Source of the DNA: Flavihumibacter petaseus NBRC 106054 | Lineage (GTDB): Bacteria > Bacteroidota > Bacteroidia > Chitinophagales > Chitinophagaceae | Reading direction: 5' to 3' | NCBI RefSeq assembly: GCF_000974785.1 | Contig: NZ_BBWV01000002.1 | Span: 620,001-684,000 of the forward strand | Length of the DNA: 64,000 nt | Shown here: one piece after another, positions 52,510 to 60,193 of the stretch | Layout of the letters: each line of letters opens with the position of its first letter | How positions within the stretch are numbered: the first letter of the stretch is position 1 | Translations under genes and position numbers: made by a program | The notes under the pieces: model-generated | Told to the model about the DNA's origin: nothing | Databases searched by the model: none | Seen by the model: only the letters and a program-made list of their open reading frames with translations

Positions 52510-53472
52510 TCACGAATTTGCTGCCCTTTGCAGGCGGTCATTAATGGCGAGGCCAAGGCCTTCCTCCGGAAACCGGTCTGCAATGATCAGGTCTATATCC
52601 ATATCGTCAGCCAGCCTCATGGCTGCAAAAAGTCTGCTTGCTGCTTCCTCCAGGCTGCCACTGGCCGACAGGCGGAACTGATAGGCGTCGGGAAGTTCGG
52701 GAAAAATACTATTCAGCGAGATACTGGCGATGCGGGGGATCGGATCGCTCCGGAGCGCTTCCCGGATCAGGGTTGCCGCATTGCCCAGCTGCAGCGGATG
52801 CCGGGTGGCGTAGTGCCTTGCGAGCTGCCCCGGGGCAACCGGATTATCTACATATCCTTTCTCAGGCCTGGCGACAGGCCCGATTAACTTTTCTATTGCT
52901 TCCACTGCTACCCCGCCATAGCGCAGTAACCTGGGCTGATCTTCCAGGAACGAAATAATAGTGGATTCCACGCCGATCCTGCACGGCCCGCCATCAAGGA
53001 TATAGGCTACCTTATCGCCCAGTTGTTCTGCCACATGTGCAGCAGTGGTAGGACTCACCCTGCCTGATGGATTGGCACTGGGGGCGGCCAGCGGAAAATC
53101 CAGCGTTTTCAGCAACCGTAACGTTAGGGGGTGTTGCGGAATCCGCACCGCCACTGCCGGTGTTCCTGCAGTAATAATGCCCGGGATCTTTGATGACGAA
53201 GGGATCACATAGGTTAACGGACCCGGACTGAACTGCTCATACAGCCTGGTGGCAGCAGCAGGAAGGGAGAGGTTCAGCGCGTCGAGCTGTGCGGCATCTG
53301 CCACATGAAGAATCAACGGATTGAACTGTGGCCGCTGCTTGGCCTGGTAGATTTTTACCACCGCTGCTTCATTTAAGGCATTGGCGGCCAACCCATATAC
53401 CGTTTCGGTAGGAATAGCCACCAGCGCGCCTTCCCGCAATAATGCCGCCGCTTTTTCGATATCCGTTCCCAT
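52510..53472 (-). CDS. sua5: L-threonylcarbamoyladenylate synthase (Sua5-type)
   Basis: A 320-residue Sua5 enzyme making the threonylcarbamoyl-AMP used for tRNA t6A37. The YrdC domain has LREGALVAIPTETVYGLAANA, KIYQAKQRPQFNPLILHV with the key Lys and Arg, and LAAPSANPSGRVSPT. A C-terminal Sua5 domain of about 120 residues follows, joined by a linker (APGQLARHYATRHP). It is intact, unlike the short YrdC-like gene at 31.9 kb. It is divergent from the his operon. Confidence 0.95.
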   Translation of the reverse strand: MGTDIEKAAALLREGALVAIPTETVYGLAANALNEAAVVKIYQAKQRPQFNPLILHVADAAQLDALNLSLPAAATRLYEQFSPGPLTYVIPSSSKIPGIITAGTPAVAVRIPQHPLTLRLLKTLDFPLAAPSANPSGRVSPTTAAHVAEQLGDKVAYILDGGPCRIGVESTIISFLEDQPRLLRYGGVAVEAIEKLIGPVARPEKGYVDNPVAPGQLARHYATRHPLQLGNAATLIREALRSDPIPRIASISLNSIFPELPDAYQFRLSASGSLEEAASRLFAAMRLADDMDIDLIIADRFPEEGLGLAINDRLQRAANS

Positions 53473-53476
53473 CCTG

Positions 53477-53484
53477 CAAATATA
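53477..53484 (-). promoter_or_regulatory. -7 box of sua5 (near-leaderless)
   Basis: TATATTTG on the minus strand ends four bases before the ATG at 53472, so the mRNA would start at the start codon. No -33 TTTG is seen at the standard distance. Confidence 0.5.
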
Positions 53485-53499
53485 CTACGCATGAAAAAA

Positions 53500-53532
53500 T
53501 TTGGTGTTTTGATTTGCTTTGCTATATTTTTG
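53500..53532 (+). promoter_or_regulatory. Promoter of the histidine operon
   Basis: TTTG (53500-53503), 21-nt spacer, TATTTTTG (53525-53532): a full match to the Bacteroidota pattern. Transcription should begin near 53537, three or four bases before the leader ORF. Confidence 0.85.
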
Positions 53533-53540
53533 CGGGCGAT

Positions 53541-53591
53541 ATGAAAAGTTTCATGCAACATCACCATCATCATTTTTTGCCTTCGCGGTAA
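53541..53591 (+). CDS. hisL: his operon leader peptide (five consecutive His codons)
   Basis: A 16-codon ORF, MKSFMQHHHHHFLPSR, with His codons at 53559-53573 (CAT CAC CAT CAT CAT), followed by TAA at 53589-53591. It starts about four bases from the expected transcript start and lies 79 bases before hisG. It is too short for standard gene calling. The run of His codons just before the attenuator hairpin shows it is the sensor of charged tRNA-His. Confidence 0.93.
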   Translation: MKSFMQHHHHHFLPSR

Positions 53592-53660
53592 GCGGATGAT
53601 GTTTGCATGTACTAACAAAAACATTTGAGGGCTTACTACAGGTAAGCCCTTTTTTATTTT
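53587..53660 (+). promoter_or_regulatory. his attenuator: antiterminator strand plus intrinsic terminator
   Basis: The terminator stem is GGGCTTAC (53629-53636) pairing with GTAAGCCC (53642-53649), followed by TTTTTTATTTT. An upstream copy GGTAAGC (53587-53593), identical to 53641-53647, overlaps the leader stop codon and can pair with the terminator 5' arm instead. A ribosome at the stop codon covers that copy and the terminator forms. A ribosome stalled on the His codons leaves it free, the arm is sequestered, and transcription continues into hisG. Confidence 0.88.
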
Positions 53661-53670
53661 AAATCAGGCT

Positions 53671-54531
53671 ATGGACCAGAAGCTACGAATCGCCATTCAG
53701 AAAAGCGGCAGGTTGTATGACGACTCAGTAAAACTGTTGAAAGATTGCGGCATTGATGTGAAGAATGGAATAAACAAACTCCGTACGGAAGCAGAGAATT
53801 TTCCCCTGGAGATCTATTTTCTCCGCGACGATGATATTCCGCAATATGTGGAAGACGGCGTGGCCGATATCGGTATCGTAGGTGAAAATGTGGTATTTGA
53901 AAAGAACCGCAGGGTGACTGCTGTGGAACCGCTGGGTTTTGGAAAATGCCGCCTGAGTATTGCAGTGGGACGAAAGGACGACTATACCGGTCCGAAATAC
54001 CTGGAGGGTAAAAGGATCGCTACCAGTTACCCCGTACTCGTTCAGCGTTTCCTGGATGACAACGGCATCCGCGCAGAGATCCACGAGATCAGCGGGTCTG
54101 TGGAGATTGCACCCGGTATCGGGCTGGCAGACGCCATCGTTGACCTGGTGAGCAGTGGATCGACACTATTCATGAACGGCCTCAAGGAAGTGGATACCGT
54201 GCTCAAAAGCCAGGCAGTACTCATCCGCAACGGAAACCTCGACGAAGTAAAACTGGCCCTGCTCGAACGTTTGCTTTTCAGGATCAGGTCAGTGAAGAAA
54301 GCCAAGAACAATAAATACGTGCTGCTCAACGCACCGAACAATAACCTGGAAGCGATTATCCGGTTGTTACCCGGTATGAAAAGTCCCACCGTGCTGCCAC
54401 TTGCTGAGCCCGGATGGAGCAGTGTACACAGTGTGATCAGTGAAGACCAGTTCTGGGATATCATTGAACAACTGAAAGCGGCAGGTGCCCAGGGCATACT
54501 GGTAGTGCCGATTGAAAAAATGATCATTTAA
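53671..54531 (+). CDS. hisG: ATP phosphoribosyltransferase (long form)
   Basis: First enzyme of histidine synthesis, condensing ATP with PRPP. The 286-residue length and a C-terminal ACT-like region (from about 210, with LAEPGWSSVHSVISEDQFWDII) show the long, HisZ-independent form, which is usually feedback-inhibited by histidine. Catalytic-domain motifs are LRIAIQKSGRLYDDSVKLL, DDIPQYVEDGVADIGIVGENV and the PRPP site GLADAIVDLVSSGSTL. It lies behind the attenuator and 9 bp before hisD. Confidence 0.96.
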   Translation: MDQKLRIAIQKSGRLYDDSVKLLKDCGIDVKNGINKLRTEAENFPLEIYFLRDDDIPQYVEDGVADIGIVGENVVFEKNRRVTAVEPLGFGKCRLSIAVGRKDDYTGPKYLEGKRIATSYPVLVQRFLDDNGIRAEIHEISGSVEIAPGIGLADAIVDLVSSGSTLFMNGLKEVDTVLKSQAVLIRNGNLDEVKLALLERLLFRIRSVKKAKNNKYVLLNAPNNNLEAIIRLLPGMKSPTVLPLAEPGWSSVHSVISEDQFWDIIEQLKAAGAQGILVVPIEKMII

Positions 54532-54540
54532 CACCAACAC

Positions 54541-55824
54541 ATGAAACTGGTAAAATCCCCGGAGAAAAAGGATTGGCCGGATATTATCCGCCGGCCGGTG
54601 ATGGATACAACAGCGTTGGCTGAAAAGGTAAGAACGATCCTGAATGATCTGCAGCGTAATGGTGATGCTGCGTTGCGGCAGTATACCCGCCAGTTCGATG
54701 GGTATGAAGGAACGGAGATCAGGGTAACGCCGGCAGAATTTGCAACAGCATCGGGCAAGCTGGATCCTGCCCTGAAAACAGCGATTCGCGTTGCAGCAAA
54801 TAATATCCGCAAATTCCATGAGGCACAGCAGCAGGAACCGGAACTCATTGAGACCATGCCCGGCGTGCGCTGCTGGCGTGCGGCGGTGGGAATTGAAAAG
54901 GTGGGTCTTTATATTCCCGGTGGAACGGCGCCTTTGTTTTCCACCCTGCTGATGCTGGGTATCCCGGCAATTATAGCAGGATGTAAAGAGATCATTCTCT
55001 GCTCACCGCCTGATGCGGCAGGAAATCTTCATCCTGCGCTGCTGTTTGCAGCAAACGAGATCGGGATCAATAAAGTATTCAGGGCAGGTGGCGTGCAGGC
55101 GATCGGAGCAATGGCTTATGGAACTGAAACTGTTCCGGCTGTTTACAAGATCTTCGGACCAGGCAACCAATATGTGACCTGTGCCAAGCAGCTGGTACAG
55201 CAGGATGGTATTGCCATTGATATGCCGGCCGGCCCTTCAGAAGTAGCTGTACTGGCTGATCATACCGCCAATGCCGGTTACCTCGCGGCAGACCTGCTGA
55301 GCCAGGCAGAACACGGGGCAGACAGCCAGGTGCTGCTGGTCGTAACAGAAGAAAAACTGGCGCAACAGGTGCAGCAGTGTCTGCTGAATCAGCTGGAAAA
55401 ACTACCCCGCCGCGACCTTGCCGAAAAGGCACTCGCCGCCAGCCACCTCGTGGTGATGCCTTCCAAAGGTCTCGCGATGGAACTGTTGAATGCCTATGCA
55501 CCGGAACACCTGATACTGGCAACAGAGGATGCACTTGCGCTCAGCCGTGAAGTAGTAAACGCCGGATCAGTATTCATCGGGCATTTCTCACCGGAGTCCG
55601 TGGGCGATTATGCCAGCGGTACCAACCATACCCTGCCCACCAATGGTTTCGCCAGGGCATACAGTGGTGTAAGCCTCGACAGTTTCGTAAAAAAGATCAC
55701 TTATCAACAGCTCACTTCCGAAGGATTAAGGCAGATCGCCCCCGCCGTAATAGCCATGGCCAGGGCAGAAGGCCTGGATGCCCATGCCAATGCTGTAAGT
55801 ATCCGCCTGGAAAAAAACCAATAA
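54541..55824 (+). CDS. hisD: Histidinol dehydrogenase
   Basis: A 427-residue zinc enzyme that oxidises histidinol to histidine, the last step. Motifs are GLYIPGGTAPLFSTLLMLGIPA, KIFGPGNQYVTCAK, DMPAGPSEVAVLAD and the catalytic region QAEHGADSQVLLV, with the substrate-binding NAYAPEHLILAT and NAGSVFIGHFSPESVGDYASG. It starts 9 bp after hisG. Confidence 0.97.
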   Translation: MKLVKSPEKKDWPDIIRRPVMDTTALAEKVRTILNDLQRNGDAALRQYTRQFDGYEGTEIRVTPAEFATASGKLDPALKTAIRVAANNIRKFHEAQQQEPELIETMPGVRCWRAAVGIEKVGLYIPGGTAPLFSTLLMLGIPAIIAGCKEIILCSPPDAAGNLHPALLFAANEIGINKVFRAGGVQAIGAMAYGTETVPAVYKIFGPGNQYVTCAKQLVQQDGIAIDMPAGPSEVAVLADHTANAGYLAADLLSQAEHGADSQVLLVVTEEKLAQQVQQCLLNQLEKLPRRDLAEKALAASHLVVMPSKGLAMELLNAYAPEHLILATEDALALSREVVNAGSVFIGHFSPESVGDYASGTNHTLPTNGFARAYSGVSLDSFVKKITYQQLTSEGLRQIAPAVIAMARAEGLDAHANAVSIRLEKNQ

Positions 55825-55828
55825 AAGT

Positions 55829-56869
55829 ATGTTTCAGCTTGAAGAACTTGTTCGTCCGAATATATTGACCCTGGTGCCATACTCTTCTGCAAGAGATGAA
55901 TTCAAGGGGGAAGCAGATATCTTCCTGGATGCCAATGAAAATTCGCTTGGCTCCCCGCTCACCAAATGGTATAACCGTTATCCCGATCCGCTGCAGTGGA
56001 AGGTAAAAGAAAAACTCAGCGCCATTAAAGGCATTGCTTCCCGGCATATATTCCTGGGAAACGGCAGTGATGAGTGTATCGATGTGCTGCTCCGTGTATT
56101 CTGTGAACCGGCGATCGATAATATCGTAATTGTGCCGCCGACCTACGGCATGTATGAAGTAAGCGCAGCCATCAACAACGTGAAGGTGCGCAAAGTGCCA
56201 CTGACACCCGACTTTCAGCTGGACCTCGCCGGTCTTGAAAAGGCAATTGACGGCCATACCAAGATGATCTTCCTTTGTTCGCCGAACAATCCTACGGGCA
56301 ATTCCCTGGACAGGAAGGATGTGGAAGTTTTGCTGAACAACTATTTCGGGATCGTTGTGATGGATGAAGCATACATTAATTTCTCCCGCCAGCGGTCATT
56401 CGTGCCCGATCTTCCTGATTACCCCAACCTGGTAGTGATGCAAACACTCAGTAAAGCCTGGGGACTGGCGGCACTCCGGCTCGGAATGGCCTTTGCTTCC
56501 CAAGAAATTATCAGCCTGATGAACAAGGTCAAACCGCCTTATAATATCAACCAGGCAACACAGGATCTTGTGCTGAAGGCACTCGATGAAGTGGGACAGG
56601 TGAACGATATGATCCGGGTGCTGGTGGATGAGCGCGGGCGGCTTGAACAGGAATTGAAACGATTGTCCATTGTAAGGGAAGTGTATCCGTCGGATGCCAA
56701 TTTCCTGCTGGTAAAAGTTGACAACGCAACAGGTACTTACCGCAAGCTGCTGGATAACGGCATTGTGGTTCGTGACCGCAGCAATGTCATCCTGTGTGAA
56801 GGATGCCTGCGGATAACCGTGGGCACGGAAACAGAGAATGATGCGTTGCTGAAGGCCTTAATCCACTAA
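55829..56869 (+). CDS. hisC: Histidinol-phosphate aminotransferase
   Basis: A 346-residue fold-type I PLP enzyme. Features are LDANENSLGSPL and RYPDPLQWKVKE near the start, FLGNGSDECIDVL, CSPNNPTGNSLD, VVMDEAYINF, and the PLP Lys in MQTLSKAWGLAALRLGMA. It lies four bases past hisD. After it the operon is interrupted by two respiratory-type genes. Confidence 0.96.
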   Translation: MFQLEELVRPNILTLVPYSSARDEFKGEADIFLDANENSLGSPLTKWYNRYPDPLQWKVKEKLSAIKGIASRHIFLGNGSDECIDVLLRVFCEPAIDNIVIVPPTYGMYEVSAAINNVKVRKVPLTPDFQLDLAGLEKAIDGHTKMIFLCSPNNPTGNSLDRKDVEVLLNNYFGIVVMDEAYINFSRQRSFVPDLPDYPNLVVMQTLSKAWGLAALRLGMAFASQEIISLMNKVKPPYNINQATQDLVLKALDEVGQVNDMIRVLVDERGRLEQELKRLSIVREVYPSDANFLLVKVDNATGTYRKLLDNGIVVRDRSNVILCEGCLRITVGTETENDALLKALIH

Positions 56870-56892
56870 TTTCACCATATCAATCCAGGCAA

Positions 56893-58161
56893 ATGAAAAA
56901 GATCATCCTGATTTCCGCCTTCCTGGCAGGAGGAGCCGGGTTAACTGCAAAAGCTGGTGATACCACGAATGTTTACCATTCTCCCGCAAACATTAAAGTG
57001 CCGAAGGGGTTTGAAGCGACGATCATTGCTGATGAGCTCGGCAGGGCACGTCATATTGCTGCGGCACCCAATGGCGTGTTATTCATCAAACTGGAAAGAT
57101 TGAAGAACGGCAGGGGGATCCTTCGCCTGCAGGATGCCGACAACAATGGATCATATGAGAAGGTCACTTCCTTTGGCAATTACGGAGGAACGGGTATTGC
57201 AGTGAAGAACGGATACCTCTATGCCTCTTCCGATGACGCGGTCTACCGGTACCGGCTGAACGAAAATATGGAAGTTGCCGACACCGGAAAGCCTGAAGCG
57301 ATTGTTACCGGGTTACTGAATAAGCGGCAACACTCCGCCAAGGCCATCGCCCTGGACAACAACAATCATCTTTATGTCAATATCGGTGCGCCTTCCAACG
57401 CGTGCCAGGTAGCCGACCGTACCAAAGGTTCACCAGGCCAGGATCCCTGTCCCATCCTGGATTCTGCCGGTGGTATATGGCAGTTCAGCGCAGATCAGCC
57501 GGCACAGTCTTACAAAGAAGGCAAACGGTATGCAACAGGCCTTCGGAATGTGGTAGGACTCGACTGGAACAGCAATGTGAATGAACTCTTTGTAGTGCAG
57601 CACGGGAGAGATCAGCTGGCAACGCTGTATCCCGAATTGTACAATGACAAACAAAGTGCCGAACTGCCTGCTGAAGAACTGTTCATGGTAAAGGATGGTG
57701 CCAATTGCGGATGGCCATATTGCTACTATGACGGACAGCAACAGAAAAAGGTTCTCGCACCGGAATTTGGAGGCGACGGTAAAAAAGAAGCACGTTGTGC
57801 GGACATGGTACAGCCATTGGTTGCATTTCCCGCACACCTGGCGCCCAATGCCCTGTTGTTCTATACCGGTGATAAATTTCCGGCACGATACAGGAATGGT
57901 GCATTCATCGCTTTCCATGGGTCCTGGAACCGTGCGCCGCTCCCCCAGGAAGGATATTATGTAGTGTTTGTGCCCTTCGAGAAGGGCCAGCCAGCCGGAA
58001 AGTGGGAGGTATTTGCCGACGGATTTTCAGGACTTACTGAAGTGAAGTCCCCCAATGACGCAAAGCACCGTCCCTGCGGGTTGGCGCAGGCACCTGACGG
58101 ATCGTTGCTGGTGACAGATGATGTAAAAGGAACAGTATATAAAATCAGTTATAAAGGATAA
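56893..58161 (+). CDS. PQQ-dependent sugar dehydrogenase-like protein inside the his operon
   Basis: A 422-residue exported propeller protein (signal MKKIILISAFLAGGAGLTAKAG). Family features are PKGFEATIIADELGRARHIAAAPNG, SAKAIALDNNNHLYVNIG, YATGLRNVVGLDWNSNVNELFVVQHGRD, GANCGWPYCYYD and GSWNRAPLPQEGYYVVF. It resembles the sorbosone dehydrogenase group, with a Cys-rich loop (CQVADRTKGSPGQDPC). The gap to hisC is 23 bp and to the next gene 2 bp, with no visible promoter, so it should be part of the his transcript. Why a periplasmic sugar oxidase sits there is unknown. Confidence 0.88.
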   Translation: MKKIILISAFLAGGAGLTAKAGDTTNVYHSPANIKVPKGFEATIIADELGRARHIAAAPNGVLFIKLERLKNGRGILRLQDADNNGSYEKVTSFGNYGGTGIAVKNGYLYASSDDAVYRYRLNENMEVADTGKPEAIVTGLLNKRQHSAKAIALDNNNHLYVNIGAPSNACQVADRTKGSPGQDPCPILDSAGGIWQFSADQPAQSYKEGKRYATGLRNVVGLDWNSNVNELFVVQHGRDQLATLYPELYNDKQSAELPAEELFMVKDGANCGWPYCYYDGQQQKKVLAPEFGGDGKKEARCADMVQPLVAFPAHLAPNALLFYTGDKFPARYRNGAFIAFHGSWNRAPLPQEGYYVVFVPFEKGQPAGKWEVFADGFSGLTEVKSPNDAKHRPCGLAQAPDGSLLVTDDVKGTVYKISYKG

Positions 58162-58163
58162 GC

Positions 58164-58565
58164 ATGTATAAAATCATAGCAGGCGCTGCCGTACTCCTGG
58201 CCCTGGCTTTTACTGCCAGGCAGCCATTACCCAAAGGATCACTGGAAAGAGGAAAAAAAGTGTATGCCACCAACTGCCTCGCCTGTCACCAGGCCGACGG
58301 AAGCGGTGTACCCAACCTGAATCCGACATTGGCCAAAACGCCGCAGGTGACGGGAGACCGACAGAAGCTCATCAATATTATCCTCAAGGGGCTGGATGAG
58401 GAAATAGAGATTAATGGAGAATCCTTCAGCAATCCAATGCCTTCACAAGCGCACCTGAGCGACCAGGAGATCGCTGATGTGCTCACCTATGTGCGCAATA
58501 GTTTTGGCAATAAGGGCACTGCTGTAAGTGCAGCCATGGTAACTACCGAAAGAAAAAAAATGTAA
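58164..58565 (+). CDS. Exported c-type cytochrome
   Basis: A 133-residue monohaem cytochrome with an N-terminal signal (MYKIIAGAAVLLALAFTA), the haem motif CLACH (C38, C41, H42) and a likely Met ligand in SNPMPSQAHLSDQEI. It follows the dehydrogenase gene by two bases and is the obvious electron acceptor for it. It precedes hisB by nine bases. The C-terminus (VSAAMVTTERKKM) is an unusual basic tail. Confidence 0.9.
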   Translation: MYKIIAGAAVLLALAFTARQPLPKGSLERGKKVYATNCLACHQADGSGVPNLNPTLAKTPQVTGDRQKLINIILKGLDEEIEINGESFSNPMPSQAHLSDQEIADVLTYVRNSFGNKGTAVSAAMVTTERKKM

Positions 58566-58574
58566 AGATTTCTC

Positions 58575-59720
58575 ATGAGCAAAAGAGTGTTGTTTATCGA
58601 CCGTGATGGTACCCTGATCAATGAAGCACCGCCTACCTACCAGATCGACGATCTTTCCAAGCTGACCTTCTACCCGGAAATGTTTAAATACATGGGAAGA
58701 ATAGCCCGGGAGCTGGATTACGAGCTGGTGATGGTGACCAACCAGGATGGGCTTGGAACAGCAGATTTTCCGGAAGCAACCTTCTGGCCGCTGCAGGAAT
58801 TCGTGATGAAAAGCCTGGAAGGTGAGGGGATTCATTTTACCGGTGTTCATATTGACCGCAGCTTTCCGAAAGACAACCTGCCCACCAGGAAACCAGGCAC
58901 GGGAATGTTGTTGCAGTACCTCAATAGTGATCAGTATGATATCGCCAACTCTTTTGTAATCGGAGACAGGATCACAGATGTGCAGCTGGCCAAGAACCTG
59001 GGCTGTAAGGCAATCTGGCTGAATGCCGACCCGGCGTTGGGCGGCGCTGAGGTAAGCGACCAGGTGGATACGCTGCGGAGAACCGCTGTGGCGCTTGAGT
59101 CCACCGCCTGGAGTGAGATCTATGCTTTTCTGAAACTTGGCCTCCGCCAGGTGGAGCATGTGCGCAACACCAACGAAACGAAGATTACCGTTCGGCTGAA
59201 TATGGATGGCAGTGGCAAATCATCCATTCATACCGGTCTTGGTTTTTTTGACCATATGCTTGACCAGATTGCGCGACACGGAAAGATTGACCTGGAGATC
59301 GAAACGAAAGGAGACCTTCATGTGGATGAGCACCACACGATAGAAGATACCGGGCTTGCGCTGGGAGAGGCTTTCGCTATGGCACTGGCTGATAAACGGG
59401 GTATGGAACGGTATGGTTTTGCATTGCCGATGGATGAGGCGGATGCCAAAGTGCTGATCGACTTCGGTGGTCGCAACTGGCTGGTATGGAAAGCAGTATT
59501 TCAGCGGGAAAAGATCGGAGAAATGCCAACCGAAATGTTTTTCCATTTCTTCAAATCATTCAGTGACGCTGCAAAGTGCAACCTGAATATCGAATGCCAG
59601 GGAGAGAATGAACACCACAAGATCGAAGCAATTTTCAAGGCATTTGCGAAAGCGATCCGGATGGCAGTGAAGCGAGACCCGGTCAGCAATTACCTGCCTT
59701 CTACCAAAGGCGTGCTGTAA
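58575..59720 (+). CDS. hisB: Bifunctional histidinol-phosphatase / imidazoleglycerol-phosphate dehydratase
   Basis: A 381-residue fusion. The N-terminal HAD phosphatase (residues 1-165) has [20 protein letters not shown] and [15 protein letters not shown]. The C-terminal dehydratase (from about 195) has [49 protein letters not shown] and [17 protein letters not shown] with the metal His residues. The CxHxxC..C zinc loop of the enteric phosphatase domain is replaced by [17 protein letters not shown], lacking all its Cys. The remaining his genes (hisH, A, F, I) are not in the window. The stop abuts the convergent GNAT gene. Confidence 0.95.
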   Translation: MSKRVLFIDRDGTLINEAPPTYQIDDLSKLTFYPEMFKYMGRIARELDYELVMVTNQDGLGTADFPEATFWPLQEFVMKSLEGEGIHFTGVHIDRSFPKDNLPTRKPGTGMLLQYLNSDQYDIANSFVIGDRITDVQLAKNLGCKAIWLNADPALGGAEVSDQVDTLRRTAVALESTAWSEIYAFLKLGLRQVEHVRNTNETKITVRLNMDGSGKSSIHTGLGFFDHMLDQIARHGKIDLEIETKGDLHVDEHHTIEDTGLALGEAFAMALADKRGMERYGFALPMDEADAKVLIDFGGRNWLVWKAVFQREKIGEMPTEMFFHFFKSFSDAAKCNLNIECQGENEHHKIEAIFKAFAKAIRMAVKRDPVSNYLPSTKGVL

Positions 59721-60002
59721 TTACAGCACATCAGCATATTCTTCCTTTTTGCGTTTCATCACTGCATGCGCAAATGGGCAGAGGGGAACGATCTTGAGGT
59801 TGTGTGTGCGGGCATATTGCACAGCAGTCTCCACGAGCTGTTCGCCTACATGTTGCCCTTTAAGCGTTTCAGAGACTTCGGTGTGTTCGATGATCATACG
59901 GTCCGGATAAGGTTGAGAATAAGCCATTTCTGCAAGGAAAGCACCTTCTTCACCGACATAGAAAACACCCTTGTCGCCCTGTTGGGTATGTTTGATCAGC
60001 AT
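59721..60002 (-). CDS. Small GNAT-fold N-acetyltransferase (YjdJ-type)
   Basis: A 93-residue single-domain GNAT protein with MIIEHTEVSETLKGQHVGEQLVETAVQYARTH, containing the acetyl-CoA loop KGQHVGEQL, and LKIVPLCPFAHAVMKRKKEEYADVL at the end. This is the short YjdJ/Gcn5-like group of unknown substrate. The start at 60002 (MLIKHTQQ) is preferred to the extended frame at 60029. It sits between the his and trp operons on the opposite strand. Confidence 0.82.
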   Translation of the reverse strand: MLIKHTQQGDKGVFYVGEEGAFLAEMAYSQPYPDRMIIEHTEVSETLKGQHVGEQLVETAVQYARTHNLKIVPLCPFAHAVMKRKKEEYADVL

Positions 60003-60036
60003 TGGCTGGAGTTTACAGCAAACTACCAAAAATAAT

Positions 60037-60068
60037 TTTGTTCATTCCGAATTGCTGCTGCATATTTG
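60037..60068 (+). promoter_or_regulatory. Promoter of the tryptophan operon
   Basis: TTTG (60037-60040), 20-nt spacer, CATATTTG (60061-60068), one mismatch in the -7 box. Start is expected near 60072, four bases before the leader ORF. Confidence 0.72.
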
Positions 60069-60075
60069 TGTCCTC

Positions 60076-60135
60076 ATGATTTTCAAACAACATAATCAGT
60101 GGTGGTGGCATACAAACTCTTCTGGGGTGCTGTAA
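60076..60135 (+). CDS. trpL: trp operon leader peptide (three consecutive Trp codons)
   Basis: A 19-codon ORF, MIFKQHNQWWWHTNSSGVL, with TGG TGG TGG at 60100-60108 and a TAA at 60133-60135. Three Trp in 19 residues is far above chance. It lies at the start of the transcript, 73 bases before trpE, followed by an intrinsic terminator. It should sense charged tRNA-Trp. Confidence 0.93.
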   Translation: MIFKQHNQWWWHTNSSGVL

Positions 60136-60193
60136 AGCCATTGCTGTTATTGTAACATATCAGAACCCCGGTGATCATCATCGGGGTTTTTCT
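60122..60193 (+). promoter_or_regulatory. trp attenuator: antiterminator strand plus intrinsic terminator
   Basis: The terminator pairs AACCCCGGTG (60164-60173) with CATCGGGGTT (60179-60188) followed by a T run (60187-60191, then CT). An upstream strand CTGGGGT (60122-60128), lying over the last leader codons, can pair with ACCCCGG (60165-60171) and block the terminator. A ribosome that reaches the stop codon masks this strand. A ribosome stalled on the Trp codons does not. The logic equals that of the his leader. Confidence 0.85.

Noticed and set aside
59715-59726. Palindrome CTGTAATTACAG between hisB and the GNAT gene as a possible operator
   Set aside because: It is created by two abutting stop codons (TAA and, on the other strand, TAA) at the end of convergent genes, not in a promoter.
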